Positions 56,088-64,000 of a stretch of 64,000 nucleotides of DNA are shown here, piece after piece. The DNA lies in assembly GCF_008831285.2 (NCBI RefSeq), contig NC_045142.1, forward strand, positions 3,229,001 through 3,293,000, given 5' to 3'. The position numbers were made by a program, and so were the translations under genes. This stretch comes from Nymphaea colorata. Lineage: Eukaryota; Streptophyta; Magnoliopsida; Nymphaeales; Nymphaeaceae. A model generated the notes under the pieces. That model worked only from the letters and a program-made list of their open reading frames with translations. It was not told the origin of the DNA and searched no databases. Each line of letters opens with the position of its first letter. Positions within the stretch are counted from its first letter, which is position 1.

Positions 56088-56520
56088 GGCGGGTATCGGT
56101 TCATGAGCGCATTATACGATATAGATAACGAGAATCTGAAAGGCTACGCTTACGATTTTCCGCCTCTGAATGGGTCGACTCAAAATAGGATATTCTCCAA
56201 GCAGGGAATCATTGAATGGATATGCCCACTAGTTACCAGTACTTGCTTTCTGATATGTCAAACACCATCGCATCGCTTCTGATGTTGGTGCAGTTCCTGC
56301 ACAAATCTTTCGCTAGCGCTATGAGGTTAAATAATGATAAGCATGGAGATGTCACCAATAAAAATACTAATCAATCTCTACCCTCTGGTTTTTTAAATGT
56401 TTATTTAAGGAAACGGCCTTAGTCAAGTTTGCTTCAAGCATGAGTGGACCTTACATTGTCACCAGATGGGTAGCACAAAAACAGTGTGACAGAGAACACA
56501 AGGTTTGAACCTTGAACCCC
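56088..56520. other. Presumed SQD2 promoter region
   Basis: The 140 bases before the start codon are moderately GC-rich, then AT-rich. No convincing TATA box or phosphate-response element was found by eye. Confidence 0.35.
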
Positions 56521-56780
56521 TTAAGGGGTGTTTTGATAACCTTAGGTCTGAGATTTGAATAATTTGAGATTATTAGGAATCTTAAATTCATAGATTTAAG
56601 ATCAAACCCCCATCCATCCAATCATAAAGGCTTTGATCATAAATTAAGGATCTCTAATCTTCTTTGTTTTTTCATAATGGTAAGATCTGGTGTTTGTTCA
56701 TATCTTTCTTAATTTTCTCATATATCTGAAAAGGATCAAGGCTTGAGATTATTCATCTAAAATTTAACTATTGAACACCA
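56521..56780. mobile_element. MITE-like element, 'gtgtttgatagt' family, copy 2
   Basis: The left end 'aggggtgttttgataacctt' and the right end 'actattgaacaccaacc' are imperfect inverted repeats. Interior 'cataatggtaagatctggt' (about 56677) is the reverse complement of the interior of the 40823 copy. It is non-coding and diverged, and lies about 430 bases upstream of SQD2. Confidence 0.6.
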
Positions 56781-57030
56781 ACCAGTTTCTCTCTCTTTCT
56801 CCTTTATATATATGTGTGTGTTTGCGGGAGGGGGGGGGGGGGAGAGAGAGAAAATTTTTTGTCCTTAGATTTTTCTTTTTGTTTTTCTCTCAACCATCAA
56901 TCTAAAAAAAAATAATCAAAGGTTAAGATTACTCTTCATCCAACTGCCATTTAAGTGTCTAGCGTGCATATATATATATAGATAGAGGGACAAAGAGAGA
57001 GAGAGAGAGAGAGTTAAACCCTCAGCCATC
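56781..57030. repeat. CT, TG, (G)n and (GA)n tracts
   Basis: A poly-G run of about 14 at 56829-56842 is followed by GA units, and another (TA)n and (GA)n pair lies at about 56967-57013. Confidence 0.85.
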
Positions 57031-57599
57031 CCTCACTACCAAACATTGTTAGAATAATATGATGAGGAAACAGACCCACAACTTGAGCTAAATCCACTCT
57101 ATTCGTTTAGCACTCTCTATAACTCCTATTTTCTTATGTGTTTGAACTCTTTTAGCTTCACGAAAACACCAGAAACACCACATATAGGCAAGTGTTAGTA
57201 GTTGGCCACACTAACCCTACAAAAATCGTTCAGTTTCATATTGTTGCCTTAAATTATTTACTTAGTGTCCCTAAAACTGAAAGAATTTTTGAAATTAATG
57301 CCCTTTAGCCCAAGATTCCTGGCTATGCCACTTACAAAAACATGCAACTTTCAACATGAGCCTTGCTATTTGCTTGCTCCTCTCACCATTCTCACTTCAG
57401 CTTTTGCTTTAAACATGTAATGTGTTTGCACAAACATATAACATCTTAGTGTCACATGCTTGTATATTGCCGCATTGGCTTGATTTTTTCTTGCTAATTT
57501 CCTCCATATCGACTCCTTTTTCCTACTAATGCTCTGTTTTGTTTATCCTGCGGCTATATATTTGCTCACTTTCATATGAACTTCAACCTCCTATGTAAA
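57031..57599. other. Intergenic DNA, nothing recognised
   Basis: AT-rich. A decayed 'cctggctatgccact' word near 57318 belongs to the dispersed 'gctccgcc' family. Confidence 0.4.
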
Positions 57600-57905
57600 T
57601 GAGTTGATCTCGAGCTTAATTGAAAACTGGAGCTTATAAACAAGTTGAATTACATGAACTCGGCTCGATTAAACTGGAGTAAACATGTTTAATCTATGTT
57701 ATTATTTGGTAATTTACAAACTTAAAACCAAGAAAAGAGATCAAGTCAAATGAGGTAAACGAGCTTAAACGAGTCAAGCTCGAGCCGAGACTTGGTCTAT
57801 CTAGTTGAGCTCGACCTGACCTTGTAGAGCTCGAGCCAAGCAATATATAAGCCAAGTCGAGCTGATGAAGCTCAAGCTCAACTCGGCCTGTATACATCCC
57901 TATAT
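57600..57905. repeat. Dispersed repeat, 'gagctcgagc' family, copy 2
   Basis: Words such as 'aacgagtcaagctcgagccg', 'gagctcgagccaag' and 'aagctcaagctcaactcggc' fill the segment, which closes in 'gtatacatcccta'. It shares vocabulary with 20155-20505. The many self-complementary 'gagctc' and 'ctcgag' words would let a transcript fold. Confidence 0.55.
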
Positions 57906-58958
57906 GTAAGCTTCTGTTTTGTAAAATATGATCTATCTTGACAATGTTCCACCGACTAAAAAATCGTGTATTCATTTTAGTAGTAATTGGGCCCAAAACT
58001 TTCTGCCTACTTCTTAATCGGATTGACGGAAACTGTTGTCAACGAAAGTGGAACAGAAGTTTGCTTGGTGAGATGGATATGTGTGTGGTCTCAATTAATT
58101 CACGTTGTTATTTTGACAACATCATGATAATGCGATGCATCCGGACTCAGCATATATACAATTTCAGGACTGAATATGAATCCGACTCTCCTATTTTACC
58201 CGGGTGATCCAATAAAGAATTAAAGATCTGGCTTCATTACATACTATGATAGTCACATCCAAATCCGCTCTTTTTATAATAGTATTCTCAATTGGAGTTG
58301 GAACTTGAATCTGGTCAAGCCAAATTCAGGAAGGCCGAGAAAGATGTCGACCTGAATACAAACCATGCTGCTTGTGAAAAGTAGTTGGCCAATTTTCTCA
58401 ATCTACTTATAACCACCCCGAGGTACCGACGCGAACCTTAAAGGGATGAGAGGAAGGGAAAAACTTCAGCCTTTACTCCGGCGCTGAGATTTTCTTTCCC
58501 TTACTATATTATAGCCAACAAATTGGAAGCTGCAGTTGCACCATTATAGTTTGCAAGCTAAGGATTAATGGATCTAAGAACTTAAATTTCAAGTACGTTA
58601 AGAAGTTACTGATAGCTGAGAGGAATCTCTCGGCATAATATAATACATACCTTTTTTCTGACACTTGGGCAAGTAATCTTTCGTGAGTGCAGGGTTTCTC
58701 CACTGTGAAGAAACAGTAAATGTTTCTGAAAAATTCACTATCTGTTCATCAAAAAATACTCCTCCTGGTCCATAACTGGATATGCAGAAGGCGGAAAGTA
58801 TTGTCAAGTACTTGTTTGAGTGAGCCCCATGAGCACAGCTTATATTCCTTCCATTTTGTGAAGACAAAAGAAAATAGTTTTACTTTACTGTAACTTTTTT
58901 CAGCCAAAGAAACGCAGAATTACAGAAGTAAATCATGAAATGTACTATTCACTATATC
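57906..58958. other. Intergenic DNA, nothing recognised
   Basis: Short frames only, including a minus-strand one at 58509-58867 with no family character. Confidence 0.4.
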
Positions 58959-59270
58959 ACATGGGCACGAGCGTGAGACAGGACATTACATGGGTACGGG
59001 ACGTACAATAAGATAGATACATACAATATGCATATATAAATATATATATATAATTGGAAGTAACTTATATATGAGACCGACAAGTATGGAGGACAGACAT
59101 GAGTATAGCACGTATAAATAATTGACAATGAGAATCCAAACTCTATGTAAAGCAGACAGAAATACTGTTCATCTTGAGTAGTGATTACATGTTATGGTAC
59201 CTAAGTACCAGTGTAAGAGCGTGGGCTCATGGAAGTACGAACATGGCAGTGTATTTAATAGTTTTACAGA
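58959..59270. repeat. Dispersed repeat, 'cacatgggcac' family, degenerate copy
   Basis: 'cacatgggcacgagcgtgag' at about 58959 and 'acatgggtacgggacgtac' at about 58988 precede an AT-rich centre with a (TA)n run near 59040. The order resembles the copies at 4366 and 62722. Confidence 0.4.
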
Positions 59271-59539
59271 GAAAATATGAAGATAGTACTGGAACAGTAT
59301 TGTTGGATGTCTGGTCATAATGTTATTGCTAACCTTGTCGTCTTCTTGTAGCCATGCACCTGCAAATGCAGCGGGAGGTTGGTATCTTTGGCCCTACTAA
59401 ACATCAATTGATCTTCCTTCAACTATTCACTGGTCTTTCCCTTTTACCCTCTTTTATTCTCAGGAGGAGAATACTGTGCTGTGAAAGTAAAGCATGGCTT
59501 CTTGCAATGAAGAAGAAGCTCCATTTTCTTGCTTTGGTC

Positions 59540-59572
<33 letters not shown>

Positions 59573-62500
59573 GCAGAGCACTTCTATTGGTCGCAAATTG
59601 CGATTGATAAGGACGCTCTTCATTCATATTAGGGCGCGAAGATCATGCAGTGTCAATGTTCTAAATGGTGCGTTTACAGAAAACCTAAAACACAAAAAAA
59701 AAAAAAACAGACGCACACACGCACAAAATCTTTCCCTTTTTTCATCTTTGGCATTTTTTCACATTTTTTAATGCTAAACTACTTGTTTCTGTGTTTTGAT
59801 TTTTATTTGTTAGTTGTTCTACTTATTTTTTGATGTTGCCTTATTATAATTTTGTTTAATTTCTCCTGATTTTAAAAATTTGCTGTATTTTTCCCGTGTT
59901 TTTCCTTCTTTTTTTTTCAAGAGTCGATGCCATATTATACACGAGAAAACTACTGTAAAAATGGTGTTTGTGACTATACTGGAAGTAAAAATATATACTT
60001 GTCTTGTATGTCCACCCTCGCTGTAAAAGCTACCACTCCTTTGCAGTTTCTTATTCCTAATCTTTTACATGGTTCTCCTTTCTATACAATTGAAAATCTC
60101 ATATACCACAGGTAATTGTTCCAACGAGTCCGGGTCATGCCCATCATGAGCGGATCCGAATCATACAATCCAACACAAGAATTTCCCTTTCATGTCAAAT
60201 TTCCTCTTCTTTAATACTGGTCTGTGAACATGAAGAATCAAACTGTACAAAATATGCAAACGATGACTTTTTACTGCGGGAAATTCTACCGGAGTCCGAG
60301 TTTTTTGGTGTATTCAGGTGACTCAAAACGTGATCTGATCGCATCAATTTTGTCTTTCAAACAAGAACAGGTTAATCTTTGGACCTTCTTCTAGCGGTCA
60401 GTTGTTAACCTCATGTTCACAATTGTGAACACAAAAGGTTCACCTGAGTCATTATCTATGAACATGGCCGTTCCCCACTTCAAAGCTAGGGAAATTATAG
60501 ATTAAAAGCATTAAACGATAAAAATAGGTAAATGAAATCTTTGGCTGTGTTTGGTTACTCAATTGAAGGAGCAAAGTTCGGCCGTGTTTGTTAACCGAGG
60601 ACTCGAGATCCGACACCCCATCGGGGAACATGGATCTTAGATCCAAGTTTTTTATGCATTGTTAAGGTCCACTGTTTGTTTAAACAATCTGTCCTACAAA
60701 ACACTGATTTCGGATCCCACAAGTATGCGCTTAAAGTGATTTGCTGCTTCACCGAAGCAGGTTTAAGTATCTGCATGGGCTTTAAACGATGAAATCGTTG
60801 ATAAAATGCACGGCAATTGGTGTAGTTTTTTTTTTTTTTTTATCAGATAGCCCAAAAAAGTTTCAGTCAAGCTGATGACCGGTTTGTTTAATCAGTCCTA
60901 GTCCCAAAAGAGACTAGTTAAGTTGCCACCCACTTCAACTTCTTGTGTTTCAGGTGAGCAGGAGCTCAAGCGAGAACCAAAGCCCCCACCTCACTGGCGG
61001 AGCCATAAAAACTTGGTTGGAGGAGCACTTGTTTAAAGATACTCATATCTCGTGGGACACTTATATATATATATATATATATATAATGTTTAAAAATGTC
61101 CATTTAAAAATAAAAAAAAATTAAGAAACTAGTGTAGGCAACTGCCCACGTCAATCACCATGTAGCTCTGCCACTGTTCCTCCTTCTTGTCCCAAGGTAC
61201 CAATGTTGTGTTAGTACCAAATGGCGAGATGTTTGCATGCTTCACCTTGCACGTAGAATCTACCCACCTTACAGTATAAAAACAAAACTTTCTACAAATT
61301 GAACCAGAGATACTTTGCATAACACACACACAAGTTTACCAGTTTGAAGTATGCCACCTTGGAACTCATTTCAACTTCTTGTGTTTGCTTGTCTACAAGA
61401 AGCTTTTGTGAGGGTCCGCGGTGTATTCTCATCAGTCTACTCCGATGAGCTTGGGCGGATGAACATGAGATGCTTGCGCGGTCTAACTTTTGCGACCACA
61501 CCAGGTGAAGGTGAAGAAGACTTCATCTCAATTCTCTCTTGTTTTTACGTGCTCATCTAGAAGGCTTCTTGAACTGTTGTTTTCTGCATAGCGATCTCCT
61601 CCTTAAATCTTTCGCCACTTGGTAGGAAAGCGAAGGTTGTGCGTTGGATATCCTACCAAGCCCAAGTTTTTTTGGTTTAGTCCATCAAACATCAATTCCA
61701 CATTAATTACTGAATTCAGATTCAGTTGTATCAACGGCCAAATGGGAAAGATACCCCTTCTCACACACACACATCATGATCTTCTACATTCTAGATGAGC
61801 AAGAGGTTAACAACCCACTATCTAAACAATGAAGGCATCGCCTGTGTTTTCCTTTCTTTCAAGGTTTTAGGTTGCATCTTCAACTTATATACAGTTGCCC
61901 CATCACTTAAGATGTAGAGATATAACATCTATATGAATCGAACTACCTCAACCAACTACTTACATCATGCTTTTGCAAAGCAAGAAAGCAATCAACAGTG
62001 CTCTTGTTGATCCTTGCCTGGCTATCTTTTTCTATGAGCCATCTCCTTTGACAGATGTCCCATCTTGAAAGCATCAACCTTTTCCTTCTTAAATGAGACA
62101 TAGATGTATCTCTTATTGTTTTTAGGTATGCCATGCTTTCATAGTTATCTACATCAACAGTGGACATTTTTTCAAACGTTTTGCCTCGATACTTCGCTTC
62201 ATTAAGTTGGACACAATGATTTTCATTTCCCAACAAAGAAATCACGAAGAAAAATAAGAAGGGGGTGAATCATGTCCTTACGAATTAATAAACCATATCT
62301 ATAGGCTCAAGGATTGATGGGTAGGGTAGGTAAATATTTGGTACCAAGGAAAGATCGTGTTTGGTAAGATTCTAGTGTACAATTTAAGATAGACTAGAAA
62401 TTGCAATCATGAACGCTGTAAATTTGATTTCCTTCTGGAATTTTTGTCGAATCTCATTTTTTTTTCTTTTCAGGTAATCATAATGTTTTTTGAAACATAT

Positions 62501-62721
62501 AAAATATGATGTTGGTACGATTTCATAATTGGGAGGGAGAGGATAGAAAGGGTTCGACTTTAGTTTATAAAACAACTTGCCAGATGGAAAATAGATTTGA
62601 GCCAAAGAGATGCAGTAAATTCAGAGTTTACTTTGACTGCCCTTGGTTCCACACTCTTCAAAAAATTTCCCCTGATTGTAAGGTGCATTTTTAGTATTAA
62701 ACGATCTCCGATGTCCATTTT
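59271..62721. other. Intergenic DNA with repeat relics, no gene recognised
   Basis: Short (TA)n tracts lie at about 59544-59573 and 61061-61085. The 60541-60790 segment carries 'gtgtttggttactc' and 'gtgtttgttaaccgagg' words of the MITE-like type. A 'gctccgcc'-family relic, read as 'tggcggagccataaaaac' to 'tagctctgccactg', spans about 61000-61180. Minus-strand frames at 61943-62245 and 61129-61501 are unrecognised. Confidence 0.4.
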
Positions 62722-63040
62722 GCTCACATGGGCACAGGTACCATTCGGGTGTGGATGTGGAGATATGGGTACGAGTATGGTAACTTTAGAAAATTTGAGT
62801 ATAGGTTATGTAGAATGTATATGTAAATACATATAGTGTATATATGATAATCCACAAAAATTGGAAAATATAGAATTTTGGTAGAAGGGAAATAATACAT
62901 AAAGAAAGAAAAAATCAAAATTAAAGAAAAAATTACGTTTAAAAATATATTTTTTATGTTTTAAAATACAGCCGTAATGTTGCCTTTTCCGCATACCGAA
63001 ACAGGCACATACGCATATCACACGTGTGACTTAGTGTGGT
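62722..63040. repeat. Dispersed repeat, 'cacatgggcac' family, copy 2
   Basis: It begins 'cacatgggcacaggtacc', passes an A-rich centre with 'ttttaaaata', and closes near 'cacatacgcatatcacacg'. Length and order match 4366-4700 in the same orientation. Confidence 0.55.
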
Positions 63041-64000
63041 CTAGGTATTCTAGGCAGAATCCAAGAAGAATGCAACAGGAAATTGTGGAGCACAAGAATT
63101 AGAACTTTTGCTTCTTCATCTTCAGTGATTGCATCTCCTGCTCTGCCCATACACAGACCCAAAATTCAAAATTTTCATAAGGGCACAAAAGAATCATGTT
63201 TATGCTGATGCATATTGATAACTTTTTAGATTTAACCATAACTGAGGGGATACCTGTGATTCATGCGAGCGTGGGTTATCATGCTCAAGATCTGAGAGGT
63301 ACTGACTTACTGTCTTCGTCTTCTTAATTAGAAAAGAAAGAAAACATAAACTGTTTTTGCAGATGACGTGACATTTCATTGAAGACGAGTTTTAGGTCAC
63401 CATTGCTCCCATGCCACAGAAAATTAATTGAAGTTGTACAGTCAGAATGGTTGAGCTTGGGGAAGAGACAAAACATGGTCGGCAAGTTTCTGCAAAATTT
63501 AGATTGATATCCCATTATACATTGAATGCCATGATTTCGCAGCTCATTTTGATTAAGGTGCACTTTCATGATCAACATCATGTATTCTTAGTTATGTTAA
63601 AATTTTAAGACTGCCCTTAAGAATCACCTCCCTCATATATAAGGAAAATTAGAGACTGAGAGAATTAGAGACTTGTTTGAGCCGTATCAAAAGTTGGTTG
63701 TCATGATATTTCTCTCTCTTTCTTTATGTATATAATATATATATGTATGATGTTCTATATTAATTTGTGAAAATGTACCTTATTTTTTTGCAAATGAAAG
63801 CTCAAACCTTAAATGGCGTTGATTGTTGTGTTTAGAGCTGCATAACAAGAAAACCTGCAGGAAAACTTGTTTATCTTCATGAAAGAAACCTGAATTCTTG
63901 GGGTTCTCCCTTGATTGACAAGCAAAAACTGATTAAGTGACGCCAACGGGGCTTCAATGTAACGTCTCAATCTGATTCAATGCGAAATAACCCTTCATGT
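63041..64000. other. Window end, no gene recognised
   Basis: A minus-strand ATG frame (63324-63581, 85 codons) has balanced, protein-like composition (for example PKLNHSDCTTSINFLWHGS) and is the most coding-looking frame in the last 7 kb, but I do not recognise it. It could be an exon of a gene that continues outside the window, or chance. Confidence 0.3.

Overview
This window is nuclear DNA of a flowering plant. The protein genes are plant families (an NPF8 peptide transporter, an OCTOPUS-like protein, a BAHD acyltransferase and the plastid sulfolipid synthase SQD2). Two of them are split by GT-AG introns, and the space between genes is AT-rich, full of (CT)n, (GA)n and (TA)n tracts and relics of small mobile elements. 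The species cannot be named from the sequence; nothing seen is bacterial, viral or organellar.

Layout. 1-5.9 kb: no recognised gene. It holds dispersed-repeat relics, an LTR-like promoter segment (TATA box at 1928, AATAAA at 2026), and directly after it two tandem arrays with units of 45 bp and 147 bp. 6-10.6 kb (+): an intact four-exon NPF8.1/8.2-type di/tripeptide transporter (568 aa) behind a CT-rich leader. 10.6-16.3 kb: mostly unique DNA without a recognised gene, between two convergent genes. 16.35-18.11 kb (-): an intronless OCTOPUS-family gene. 18.1-45.7 kb: about 27 kb without a recognised gene, carrying a tandem TRIM-like LTR element, very long (TA)n/(GA)n tracts, a palindrome that encloses a microsatellite, at least two MITE-like elements and a triplicated block. 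45.7-47.2 kb (+): an intronless, GC-rich BAHD acyltransferase with a good TATA box. 47.2-52.2 kb: repeats and AT-rich DNA. 52.2-56.1 kb (-): an intact SQD2 gene whose eleven exons I assembled by hand into one 496-codon frame. 56.1-64 kb: MITE and dispersed-repeat relics, no recognised gene.

The four genes look like ordinary, independently regulated plant genes: peptide uptake at a membrane, phloem/polarity-type membrane scaffold, acyl-CoA-dependent specialised metabolism, and thylakoid sulfolipid synthesis. I see no pathway cluster. The points most worth a second look are the promoter plus double tandem array at 1.9-3.15 kb, the TRIM-like array at 19.4-20.0 kb, the hairpin at 32.65-32.78 kb, and the MITE family with copies in opposite orientations at 40.8 and 56.5 kb.
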